DNA from: Cyclina sinensis
Taxonomy: Eukaryota > Mollusca > Bivalvia > Venerida > Veneridae
DNA length: 64,000 nucleotides
Direction: 5' to 3'
Assembly (NCBI GenBank): GCA_012932295.1
Contig: JAAONU010000001.1
Span: 40,038,780-40,102,779 of the forward strand
Position numbers and translations under genes: made by a program. Below are positions 21,441 to 32,964 of the stretch, piece after piece (within the stretch, counting starts at the first letter, position 1; the number at the start of each line of letters is the position of its first letter). The notes beneath the pieces are model-generated. The model did not search any database. It was not told where the DNA came from and worked only from the letters and a program-made list of their open reading frames with translations.

Positions 21441-23010
21441 AAATGTATTTAAGACTTAGCACTTTTTCATTTTGTCTTTAAAAAAAAATTCTTTCAGAGA
21501 ATATTCTTATACTGAAAATTTGATATCTGAAATATTTGCTTTAAAGGCAAGTTTACAATGTCACCCCATTAAGAACATTTTTTAAACATAATTATGATCT
21601 CCTTTTCAAGATCAATTATTTTTCATCTAACAAAGAATGATCAAAGGAACTAATCTGCTGTATATCAATGTGAGGGTATGCCACTTCAAATGTCTGTGTC
21701 TGAGTTTTATCTAATTAAATGCAGGTTCTCAAGTTTATCAAGTTTTATATATCCAAAAAGAAGGATCCAAAAGAACAGCTTGTAAATGAGACCATACCTG
21801 GCTGTCTATTCTCTTTCCTCCTAGTACTATTATATTCCAATTCTCTAACTTAGAATAAAACACACATTTACACTGTCTTGAATAGCACAGTTTTTTTAAA
21901 AAAAAGCATGGTAAACTATTTTAAAAGTGTTGCTAATCATGTTCATTCATGTAAAAACAGTTAAGGCCTATCTTCAAGAGCTGTTTGTTTGAAGTTTCTC
22001 AACCCAGAATATTAGAACTGTATAATATGATCTAGATAGGACCTTTTTTGCAGTACATATTTATGCCAGATGATAGTGTCCAGATAAATACTCAGTATGT
22101 TTCAGAAAAATGAATTTATCACAAAGTTCCAGGGACAGAAAAATGTTTAACTCTTGGAAATTAATTTTAAAACTCCAAATTAAGGACACAGATGCCTCCG
22201 CTAAATGACACTGGACACAAACTTGGTAAATCAACATTGTGGGCAAACATGTTAATATGGCATAAAATATGACAAGGTAAACACAATATGCCCGCTTGGC
22301 ATTATCATGGTGGTGGCATAAAATATATACAGTATATATTGGAATTTTCATAATTTGGTCAGGAAACTCCAAACAAACATTTTCTAAGGTCTGCCTAATC
22401 CTTATTTCAAACTATACTTTTTAAGAAAATTAAGAAAACAAATGTTTGCAATACATAAAAGTGGGCCATACTTTTATTTTTAGAATTAAAAAGATATATA
22501 TATTTGTCTAAGAGAAAAAAATTGTTACCTACTTGTACTGGTTTTAAAAGTAGCTTGAAATTAGCTTGGAATATTTATAAAAATATAAATTTGACAACAG
22601 AAGAAATCAATAGATGGGCAATTGTTAAATCTCTTATTGTGTAACTGAAATAACTACATCAAAATTTGGTTATTCCACTAATATAAAAGAAAACAACTTC
22701 AATGCATACAAGATATTTCTTTCAGATGTTAATTTTGCTTTTTTTTCTTCGTTTTATAAACTAAATAAATGATATAGATATTGATCTTATTAATTACATG
22801 TATATGTATTAACTGTTTAATCATTATGCAATGTGATATAATGACATAATGTATACGATTTGGTTGATATATATGTTGAGATGTTTGTATAATTATATGA
22901 ATTGATTGATATATACATTATGATTAAATTATATTTGCAATACATGTAAGGTATGATGGGGATGCCCTCGACCCCGTCAGACCTATTACGAGGAAAATAA
23001 ACGGGGTTAC
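21441..23010. other. No recognised feature
   Basis: AT-rich sequence without a supported gene. A piece near 22178-22200 resembles the GGACACGGATGCCCCC end of the nested element at 4412. The right edge (about 22960-23048) has a GC-richer stretch followed by a 25-base A-run, which could be the tail of a retroposed sequence. Confidence 0.4.
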
Positions 23011-23048
23011 CCAGTTGGGGCCTCAAAAAAAAAAAAAAAAAAAAAAAA

Positions 23049-26000
23049 GTTATCAATGTCAATATATTTCATAACTGCCATAATTTTTCTGGCCATTTCC
23101 GGGATTTTGATATCGAATTTCCAGGATTTGAGCCGATTTTCCGGGACATACAACTATTCATATACTTTCAATGCCCTATCGTTGGCAGTACACAAAATTG
23201 GACAGGATTCCATTTTTGGCGGGAGAAGCCGTGCACGTGTTTCAAATACACATCAGTACTGTCAGTTTCATACCTTTTATTTTTGTTGCAAGAGCATAGT
23301 AATTGTGTAGCAGTAATCATAAAATAATAACTGTGTACCATTAATTAATTAACACCATATGTTGAATCACAGGCATTTGATGACAGTGTCGTCTATGCTT
23401 CATATTACAAGTATCGGCGCGATTTGATCGAACATTACAATATTCATCAAAAAGACCTTTTAAACTTACCTTTTCTTTGTCGGACTGATATGTGAAAAAC
23501 TCAGTTTAATTTTAAGCAGCATCTCTATTGATACCAAATTCCGACGACAGCAAACAAACCACAAACAAGTTAATGATTTAAAAACCATAATCTTTGTCGG
23601 CAAGGTCGAAGGGCGTTTGCATTAAGTTTAATTTTAAGTAGCATCTCTATTAACACCAATTACCGCGGCAACAGTCTTTGAAAGGGGCATTTATCTTACA
23701 AATTAATTAATGCACCACAAGTCAATAAATCGATAGCAGATAGTGGTCATTTGTTAATTGGTTATCAATGACACGTGGTGTATTCGCTGAATCGGAACAT
23801 ATTATCATAACAAATAATTAAAACATTAGCGCCGTGTCAAAAATTAGACCGGCCTGATCAAAGGTATGCTCGTTTTTCATGTTTTCCGGGACATCGTTGT
23901 GTCTTTCCGGGACTCTGGGACGGGCCCTCGATTTTCGGGACAATCCTGGACAATCCGGAATGTATGGCAAACATATTACATTTATCTGTTTTCCCTAATT
24001 TCTACCAAAAGAAAAATAACCCTTGCTATATTATCAACTGTCCGTATTTATGGCGATAATTCGCGTTTTAAAGAACGGAATACATTGTGTTTATGCCAAT
24101 CACAATATTATTTGAGGCTTCCTTTAAACAAACCATGTCTTGATTATACACAGCTGTTTCCCGAACCAAGTTAGTCTGAACGAAAACAGTTAAACAGTAC
24201 CTATATTTGGATACCGAAGTTCAGATAACTGATGGAATGTCCGAAAATCAATAATTCGTATATTTTCCAATATGGCAAACCAAATATTTGAATTTTTATT
24301 TCAGTATTCATTCCAATCCCTATTTTTGAAACCTTTACTTGTTTATAATGTATATAATAATGTGTATATTTTAATGCTTTTCTTGAAACACTTTCAGTTA
24401 ATTATTGATAAGCACAGATCTCCAAATATCTTGGTCATAAAGAATGTAAGGATTAAAACATTTCGTTGAAAATATTTGGGGTTTCATCATGACCATGTTT
24501 TGTCTTAAATTAATTTCCTGCCACATTTTTTTATACAAAAACTAAGATTCAGTCTGAAACTATTAATACCTTAAAAAAAGTTTTTTTAAGTATCTGATAG
24601 AATAGGACACTAAATATGCAAGTTTACTTCATGTAAGGTAGGGTATATGTGTCACATTATAAATTTGTCACAAGAGGTTATTCTACATAGTCATTATGTA
24701 CATCTATGACAAATCTGAGTAGACTGATATCCAAATTACATCTAGTAAAACAGCACTGAATGTTTTGAACATGGTCATGGAGTCAATTAATTAGTTTCTG
24801 TTAACTTTTGTTCAGAGATCCAGAGATTTTAAAGTGTGCAATCTGGAGGCATCTGACACTTAATATCATAAGTTTAATCCATTTTCAAAATTGTGATAAT
24901 CACCCAAGTTTTGTACTTTACCATATTGATTTTTTAGATTTTTTGGTTTTGAATACCCAATACTAAGGTCCATGTTTCTGTATCTTTATAGAAAAAAGTG
25001 AGAAAATAAGTTTCATCATTTACTATATAACAGAGAAAGAGATTTCAACAACTCATTTAAACAAAAAGAAATGCAAGACCAAAGACATTCTTTTACTAAC
25101 ATGTAAACCAGTGTGAATTATTCCTTCCAAACATAATAATTCAGCCCAGTCTGATAACTGTATACGCAAGGTTTCAATTTAAAACAGGTCTCAACTGACA
25201 TTTCATTGTTTGTCTTCATCACGATCCATGATATCCTGTAGCTTCATTCTTCTTGGATACATGAAGAAAAAAAATTAAATTTAGAAAAAAAAAAATTTCT
25301 GGACCAGGTGGCGTGGGGGGGCTTGAGCCCCCCTCTCCCCACTCCCCCTCCCCACCCCGGTAAATCCGGGCCTGCTGTCAGTATAATTGCATTTGAGGCT
25401 GCAATATATATTTGCATTATTATGTTTATACATTTCAGGTTATTTATCTACTGTTTTCACATCCTAATTATTTGCTCACATGATTTTGTACTTTTTTATG
25501 AACAGCTTACTGACATAGTTCTGCCCCATTTCAACTTGAATTTTTTGTTGAAATTGGTTATTGATATTGAACATTTTGAAAACTATCAAAAATATTTTAC
25601 TCATTCTTGGTATACTTGCTGCTTGGGTCAGCATACTTGCTACTCCAGGGGACAAGGCTCATCTGTACAACAAGAGGCATTAGTAAGTGATCAGAGTTTC
25701 TAGAGTTATGTCCCTTTTTTCACATGGAAAATAATTAAACTTTTGTATAAAAACTAATATCTTGAACATTCACAATCACAAAGTTATTCATCTTATGTGA
25801 AGTGCATAACAGCAATTATTGAACAGACCATAACACTCTTGAAATATATTATATTAAGTTGTTGCTCTTAACATACAAGCGTTGGTATCACATGCAATGT
25901 TCACATAAGAGACTCAAATGACCATAGTGTCTCCCGTCACATCTGTATGTCACAACTCAGAAAATACTTGTCCTATTCTAGGACACGCGATTACTGGATT

Positions 26001-27360
26001 CAAGCTATTTTTTCAAAGATCGCGCGCATTTTGGAAACATTTGCGTGAAAATCCCGCATCTGAATTGATAAATTTTCTCAAAAAGTTTAAAATGTTTAGT
26101 CGGCCTAATTGTTTACATGATCACTGGAAACCAAAGGGAGGTAATTGTTAACTAATTAAAATCAATATTTTCGTTGAAAAAGTTGAAGGTGACAACTCTT
26201 GTTGCCGTTAATAAATATTTTTGTTCAAAGAATATCATCGGTTGAATGTGTTAATGTATAAAGTTGATTATGGAGTGCAGACAAATCATTTCATAAAAAG
26301 AATAATATATTTATTTCGTAAACCTGGCGATGATCAAGCACCATTCTCGCAGGGCGGAGAATGCGCAGTCCGATAACACTATTATATCTAACCCCAAAAT
26401 ACACTTGATATATATGTAGTCTCACTATTTAGCCTCCGAAGGTGAACCCATTTTATAGGCTGATATTTTATAGTTGTTCACCTTCTACGTCTGACTTTGA
26501 TCTGCATTTGGCAGACTGGGCGATTGGGCACTTTTTATGGTTCGTTTGTCCAACAGTTCACAGAGTTTAAGGCAAAAATGATTAAAGTATGATAACTAAA
26601 TTCATACCTGATCCTGTAATCCAAGAAAACACACAAATACATAAGTATAGAACTGAAACACTTATTTCATACCTGATTAATCCACCATTTTATTCAAAAT
26701 TTGGCAATCGAAATACTTGGTGTTCTAGGTTAACAGATAACCAGGACAGGGTAAAAACCGTGCCTAACTGAGTCCGCTTAACCAGATGCAGATCAAAGTG
26801 AGACGTAGTAGGTGAACAACTATAAAATATCTGCCTAAAAAATGGGTTCACCTTTGGAGGCAAAATAGTGAGACTGATATAAATGAGGGTCGCTGATCTG
26901 GTTCTTCAAAAAAAAATCTAGCCATCTTTCAAACTTTTTAGAAAAAAAAAGACAAGTCCTGGCTTGATAAAAAAAACATTAAATTTTGCGCAATTACACT
27001 TTATATTTGCACCGTTTTTGAAAATCCCCCCTATTTTTTTTAATGAGGAGGGGAAATTAATTCACCCCTATTTTTGAATTTCTAAAATATACACTGGGAT
27101 TGAGTTTATACTTTATATAATGGTCACACTTAAGTGAAAAGGAAGTCTGAACAATGACTCTACCTTGGTTCATTTTTGGATTATCTCTGTTACTTTTAGG
27201 TTAAAATTAGTTTTTTTTAGAGCATATCTAAAAAGCAGTTGAAGGAATTGATATAATTCTTATCACATGGGTGCAGTGACAAAGAACAATCTTCACATAT
27301 TTTAACTTTCGCTTCTGACAGTACTCTCTGTGCTTTGATTTTTTTCTATTGGTTTGTTTG
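23049..27360. repeat. Dispersed repeat, copy B (several insertions)
   Basis: It aligns by eye with copy A from TTATCAATGTCAATATATTT onward, with matching blocks at 23980-24830, 25376-25967 and 27095-27360. Extra sequence not in A or C lies at about 23070-23970, 24818-25374 and 25968-27094. The 24818-25374 block ends with a perfect GGGGGGCT / AGCCCCCC palindrome near 25315 and a C-rich stretch. The right end carries a small, reversed Penelope-like coding remnant, as in copy A. Confidence 0.7.
26410..26885. mobile_element. Foldback element with about 100-bp inverted arms
   Basis: The left arm (about 26417-26512; GTCTCACTATTTAGCCTCCG, AAGGTGAACCCATTTTATAG, ATAGTTGTTCACCTTCTACG) is largely the reverse complement of the right arm (about 26783-26876; GACGTAGTAGGTGAACAACT, AATGGGTTCACCTTTGGAGG, ATAGTGAGAC). 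It lies inside the 1.1-kb block that interrupts copy B. It has no coding capacity. Confidence 0.85.
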
Positions 27361-27361
27361 T

Positions 27362-28440
27362 TTCAGGCTGCAATATATATTTGCAGTATCATGTTTTATA
27401 CATTTCACATTATTTATCTACTATTTTCACATCTTAATTATTTGCTCACATGATTTTGTTACTTTTTCATGAACAGTTTACTAAAATAAAAAAAAAATAT
27501 TTGATTTCTGTGTTGCTCCTGACTTACATATAAGCAATTGTCAAGTATTTCAGTTTGATAGACATCACAATGGTATTTCTCCTATTTTTAGCTTATCTGT
27601 TTCGAAGAAAAGCTAAAGCTATTATGACTGCTATGTTGTCTTCATTGTGCAAAGACTTTGAAGTAGCCCGTCACTAAAAACTTAAAGGTTTTTTTACCAC
27701 AAAACTTGTAGTACTTGCCTTATTATGAAAAGGTACAGCTGTAAGACAATCAGCATTATTCTGAAATATATTTGTGGAATGATTCAAATCTATCAATGTT
27801 ATCAATATAAAACTCAGAATATTTGCTTATAATCACAGGGCATGGATGTAAGACAAGGGGCATTACTCTGAAAGCTGTTTTTAGAGTTCTGCCCCAATTC
27901 AGCTTGAATTTTTTGTTAAAATTGGTTACTGATACAGAGAATTTTGCAAACTATCAAAAATATTGTACTCATTCTTGGCATACTTGCTACTGGGAACAAC
28001 ATACTTGCTACTTGGGACAAGGCACATCTGTACCACAAAAAACATTACCAAGTGATCAGTGCCTCTAGAGTAATGCCCCTTTTTTCACATGGAAATTAAT
28101 TAAACTTTTGTATAAATACTACCGGTAATAACCTGAACATTCACGATCACAAAATTATTCATCTTAAGTGAAGTGCATCAAAGTAGTTATTGAATAGCAC
28201 CATAACACTCTTGAAATTAATTTTATTAAGTTGTTGCCCTTAACATACGAGCATTGGCACCGCATGCGATGCTTTTATTAGAGACTCAAATGACCATGGT
28301 GTCTCCCATCACATAAGGTACATCACAACTCAGAAAATACTTGAGGGATTGAGTTTATACTTATACAATGGACACACAAAGAACAATCTTCACACATTTA
28401 AACTTTTGCTTCTGACAGTACTCTCTGTGCTTTGATTCCA
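27362..28440. repeat. Dispersed repeat, copy C
   Basis: It starts immediately after the end of copy B in the same orientation (GGCTGCAATATATATTTGCA) and runs collinear with A through CTGTTTCGAAGAAAAGC, the TTAA empty site near 28155 and CTCTTGAAATTAATTTTATT to the TACTCTCTGTGCTTTGATT end. It provides the unoccupied sites for the insertions at 14051, 14995 and 16952 in copy A. Confidence 0.75.
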
Positions 28441-28670
28441 TTACTGTTTTGGTAAAACTAGTACTAGATGACTTTCCACCATCAGAAACTATGAACTTTC
28501 TCACATTAAATGATATACAGTGGGGCTTGAACAAACTGTCATCAATCAGTGAGAGATTAAGAGTTTACAAGTCATTGACCTTGACCACACAGTGACAGAG
28601 GAGGGTCAGTCAACACTAAAACATAACCTGCAACTACAGATTCTACTCTGCACAGTTTTTCCTTATCTAA

Positions 28671-29088
28671 CACGACTGACTCACATATGAGTCAATGATG
28701 CATAATAAAGAAAATGTTCATACATAAAGAAATTCTGGCTGTAGTTGTGTGAGAACATAACTAAACTAAGTTACTGTCTCAGTTTTCTTACAGATACACC
28801 TCACAATATAAAGTTTTTTATTGGTAAAAACTTACCACATCAAAGGGTAGATACTTTGTTCATATTGTTAATTTTGAAATTTGTGAACAACAATCCTCAG
28901 TGGCTCTGTGGTCCAAGTTGCAGGGCCTTACTTTACTGACCTAAACGGAATCCTGTTCAAACCAAATTCTTTTTTCTTCAAATTTCAAAATGTACAGCAG
29001 GATGAAATTATGTTTTTTCATAGAACATCAACTTCTCTTTAATTTCAAAGAAAAACATTTTTAAGCTAAATTCTGTGAGGCAGTCACT
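28671..29088. mobile_element. TTAA-type inverted-repeat element, copy 3 (diverged)
   Basis: It aligns by eye along its length with the copies at 4016 and 14051. Left end CACGACTGACTCACA and right end TGTGAGGCAGTCACT are degraded TIRs; TTAA survives only on the right (29089-29092). The tRNA-like module is recognisable (CTCAGTGGCTCTGTGGTCC) but its B box has decayed. It is the oldest of the three copies. Confidence 0.8.
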
Positions 29089-29379
29089 TTAAACTTCACA
29101 ATTAATAGCAGAAAAAAATTGATCTACATTTTTGCTTGAGCAAACCATGATCAACTGAATTCTGAAGTTCGTTGCTACGAAGAATATCTAAATTTTAATC
29201 ACAAATAATATCATTAAGAATGAAATATTAATGTTGTAAAATAATATATGTAAATATATAATATTCTATTAAACTGAGATATAATTGTTTGATAAATAAA
29301 TACACAATTTCACAAATCATTTGTAACAGAGTTACCAGTACCAACGCCCCCTGCTTAAGTGAAGTTATACATGAAGTAC

Positions 29380-30185
29380 ATAATTGTACTATTTCAAAAG
29401 TTTGAGGTATGATCGATCTGGACTTTCAGTGAAAATCTTGATAAATGCTAGATCTGCACATGCAATTAACATGGGTTTTGCACATGACACGTTGTCTTAT
29501 TATGGTGAACATTTATGCAAACTTATTTCAAAATCCTTTGAAGAATGGAAAAATTGTGGACCAGACACAAAACAGACCCTATAACAGATCATGTTAAGCT
29601 TTGACCTCTAAGTGTGATGTTGACCTTGGAGGTAGGGGTCTGGTTTTGCACATGACAAGTCGTCTTATTATGGTAAACATCTGTGCCAAGTAATTTCAAA
29701 ATCCCTTGATGGATGAAAAGGTTATGGACTGGACACGACATATACCCTTCAACAGAAAATATTGACCTTTGATCTCTAAGTGTGACCTTGACCTTGGAGG
29801 TAGGGGGTCTGGGTGTTGTGCATGAAACATCATCTTATTATGGTGAACATTTGTGCCAAGTAATTTCAAAACCCCTTGATGGATGAAAAGATTATTGACA
29901 AGACATGAAATATACCCTTCAACAGAAAATGTTGACATTTCATTTCCAAGTGTGACCTTGACCTTGGAGGTAGGTGTCTGAGTGTTGCGCATGACAGGTC
30001 ATCTTATTATGGTGAACATTTGTGCTAAGTTATTTCAAAATCCCTTGATGAATGGTTAATTATAAGTTATGGACCAGACACTAAAGTGTGACAGATGGAC
30101 AGACAGACAGAATGACAGACGGATGGACAGAGAGACGGAGCCCATTTCTGTATCCCCTTTTTTTCAAAAAGGCGGGGGACAATAA
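29380..30185. mobile_element. About 170-bp array with GGACAGAC tract and hairpin
   Basis: Four units begin with TTTTGCACATGACA or a variant near 29476, 29644, 29816 and 29986. They contain CTTATTATGGTGAACATT, CAAAATCCCTTGATGGATG and TGACCTTGACCTTGGAGGTA. The end is a GACAGACAGACAGAATGACAG tract shortened here to the repeat unit GACA, then a TATCCCC / GGGGGACA hairpin around 30155-30180. Confidence 0.85.
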
Positions 30186-30189
30186 AACA

Positions 30190-31880
30190 ACATCTGATTT
30201 GTATTATTTCATTTTTATGTCACAATGTCATCACACAGGGATTTTTCAGACTGTTTAACATAACAAGTATCTGGTATACTGTTGGAAAGTTTGTTCAAGT
30301 TTTTGAATACTTAATTTGGTATTCATTGAATCCTAATATTTTTATTTCATAATCTCCATATTTCTATCTATTCTCACACCCAGTTTTATGAACTTAGCTT
30401 CTGTACCTCTTTCATTCAGGCCGGATCCAGACATTCCAGAAAGACAGACAGACATTACCTAGATAACCTCCATACTGCTGTCTATCCATTTATCAACCTT
30501 GTTTTTGCACTACAGTTTCTATTTCAAGTAACTACAGAAAAACAGACAGAAAGACAGAACAAACTATAGTGTTCATCTAATATAATTACTGCTAAAGTCT
30601 AATCACATATCAAGCTTGAAATACTTTAACATCTATGTTACAGCAATAACTTTTCAAGACAGACAGAAAATTCTAAATTAATGTACTTTTCACCACATTA
30701 TCTATCTCCAAAGTATCATCAACTTTTGAAAATATTCACTTATCTGCATAAACTCTATTTCATTATCTACTGGTCAACTAAACCTTTGTGCTTTGAGTTA
30801 ATGCTTTTTTTTTAATGTTGTTTTTTTTATAAGAGCAAAATGCCCTCAGATAGTCAAACTCATGTCAAGCAGTTAACCCAACCGTCGTTCCTAGAAAGGG
30901 CTAGTACTCCCATTCTCCATATGAAAAAACGATAATGGTCAGTTGTGGGATTTGAACCCACTGAACTATTGCAGGATTCAGTTTTTTTATCCTGGAGAGA
31001 AACATACATAAACTAGACTGAAACTACATAGAAGACCTAAACTATAACATGGCAATCTGTAAAATTACAAGCAATGAGTAAGTCCCACTTTGTTCAAAGC
31101 TACCTGCATAGGAAGTTTCATTAATGTATAGCAACCCATTCATTTTCTATCATCTGGAATAAGTAAAATCCAACTGACCAAACAACACATCTGACAAATC
31201 ACCATAAACTGTGTATAAATACAGTTCCTTCTAATACTTTTTCAAGTTAATGCCATTTGTATTTTCTTAAAGGTTTTTTTTCCATTATTTTCAAATCACA
31301 CAAGTTTTGAAATTTAAATAAAACATCTGATACTCAGCTGCTTGATTTCAGTCGAAGCTTCCTGAAATATTATGATGGAATTACTTTGAAGCTAGTCACT
31401 AAAATAGGTTTCTTTTTAAAATAAAAGAAAAAAATCAGATGTTTTTATTAAAAATAATATTCACCAAACTTGTGTACAAGCAGCTCTTATGTTCAGACAA
31501 AATCTGCTCAAACCAAAATAGACTCAGCATAAAAGGAAATCCCTATTTCCATTAACCCAATGATCAATATAGTCTTGCACGCTGACCCAAACTTTTTTGT
31601 ATTTTCACTTACACTGGCTTTCCCCTATATGTTTCCTGTATTTCTAGTAGTTAAAATTCTTTTAGTTTGAAAGTTAATGACATGAAGTAACAGAAAAACA
31701 ATTCCGATGATTTTCTGTCCAGACATTACTGCTACCAAACAACATTTTTCTTTCAGCCTTTAGATATTAAAAAGGACTATAAACATATTAAAAACATTAA
31801 TAATACCACAATCACAGAGACAAGATTTTAAGAACAACAATATTTGAACATTTTTCTAATCAAAACTTTATCTTTTATTT
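30190..31880. other. No supported gene
   Basis: AT-rich sequence. A B-box-like GGGTTCAAATCCCAC reads on the minus strand at about 30946-30960, but no properly spaced A box or tRNA fold goes with it. Short CAGACAGA stretches occur near 30450 and 30540. AATAAA-type signals on the minus strand near 31893-31898 could serve the candidate gene at 32132-32562. Confidence 0.4.
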
Positions 31881-32131
31881 TAGTTCAATTTCTTTATTTT
31901 TTATTTATTTTTATTTTTTTTGGTGCAAAATTTCACATTCACTTTTACAGCAAAATATCATCAGTGTTAAAGTTTTTTCCAAAAGCCTTTAAACATCATT
32001 ATAGGTGTTGAAATCATTTCATTAAGAAAAATAACAAAGGTTCTCTCTTTAAAGAAAAAAACATTACATCGAACTGCTGATGGAATTACTTTTTTCCATG
32101 AATCCAGACTCACTCCTGTCAGACAAACCTC

Positions 32132-32562
32132 TCATGGCCATTTTGCAAAACAGGCTCTTTTGAACAGAAGCATCACACCACAGGAACCTGAAATTCTATC
32201 AATAATTAACTTACAAAGCCAAAAAAAATCCCCATTCTATATATATGTTTTTATATATAGAATGGGGATTTTTTTTTTTTTTGGCTTTGTAAGTTAATTA
32301 TTAATAGAATTTCAGGCTCCTGTGATCACACACAATAACTTATAAGTATATACATTTCATAAAATCAAACAAATAAGACATCTAAATTTCAAAGCTGAAA
32401 TATAGAAGCACCAAAAGAACAACAAAGTGAAAAAGTAACGAAAAACAACTTACCCCCACCAGTGAAGCTCTGGGCAGGGGAACGAAGTCTGCCCAGAGCA
32501 CGGCGAAGGAAGCCCACCACACGCCTAGCCACACTCACAACAGCACAGACCATCGAACTCAT
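32132..32562 (-). CDS. Candidate two-exon gene for a 54-residue cationic peptide
   Basis: Exon 1 runs from ATG at 32562 to 32454, 36 codons plus one base, and ends at a textbook GTAAGT donor. The only good acceptor downstream (AATTTCAG, AG at 32189-32188) opens exon 2 at 32187 in the matching phase, and it stops at 32134-32132. The product begins MSSMVCAVVSVARRVVGFLR and continues RALGRLRS; arginines at 13, 14, 20, 21, 25 and 27 lie seven apart or nearly so, giving one basic face on a hydrophobic helix. The second exon adds two Cys and ends FKRACFAKWP. I recognise no family. If the intron is retained, the frame instead stops at 32389 after 57 residues with a hydrophobic tail. An inverted repeat in exon 1 (11-bp stem, 32467-32477 with 32489-32499) and the 70-bp hairpin over the acceptor are unusual. 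A TATA box precedes it. Expression is unproven. Confidence 0.4.
32179..32324. repeat. Near-perfect 70-bp inverted repeat (hairpin)
   Basis: Left arm 32179-32248 and right arm 32255-32324 are reverse complements except for a few mismatches and T-run length, with a loop of about six bases (CACAGGAACCTGAAAT versus ATTTCAGGCTCCTGTG at the outer ends). The left arm spans the predicted splice acceptor of the small gene on the minus strand, so the acceptor exists twice, in opposite orientation. Confidence 0.9.
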
Positions 32563-32650
32563 GACTTCTATAGTAATAGCTTCAGTATAGATATCTCTAA
32601 GCTAAGCTATCTAGGAGCAATAAGTGCTAAAGTCGCTTTGTTTACCTGCC

Positions 32651-32658
32651 TTTTTATA
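32651..32658 (-). promoter_or_regulatory. TATA box upstream of the candidate small gene
   Basis: The minus strand reads CACTATAAAAAGGCAGG here, a strong TATA element about 90 bases before the ATG at 32562. Transcription would start near 32625, giving a 5' leader of about 60 bases without an upstream ATG that I can see. Confidence 0.45.
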
Positions 32659-32964
32659 GTGAGTTAGGAAAGGTGCGAAAGGATTAACGCTGATCTCAAG
32701 GTTTAAAGGTCAAAATCTACCTGAATTTACTCAATGGGCGGAGCAAATAGGGCCGTAAATAGGCTAATACTGAAATACCACTTGTGAATCCTCGTAAATT
32801 TTATGCCCTTGTCATGTCTGCGAAGAATGGGCCGTTTTGACTGACAGTCGTCTGCGCAAGCATAAAGCGTCTGTTTCGTGCAAAATCTGTCTCCGACCAG
32901 ACATCTTTGTTCTGCGGTCCTGCGGCAATCTTTGCGGCCCATTTGCGGCTCTAGTTTTAACTTC

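Noticed and set aside
29696..29992. 98-codon minus frame with internal repeat
   Set aside because: It translates two units of the 170-bp array.
30940..30965. Second tRNA-like element from the GGGTTCAAATCCCAC block
   Set aside because: No A box at the right distance and no cloverleaf; could be part of an unrelated repeat.
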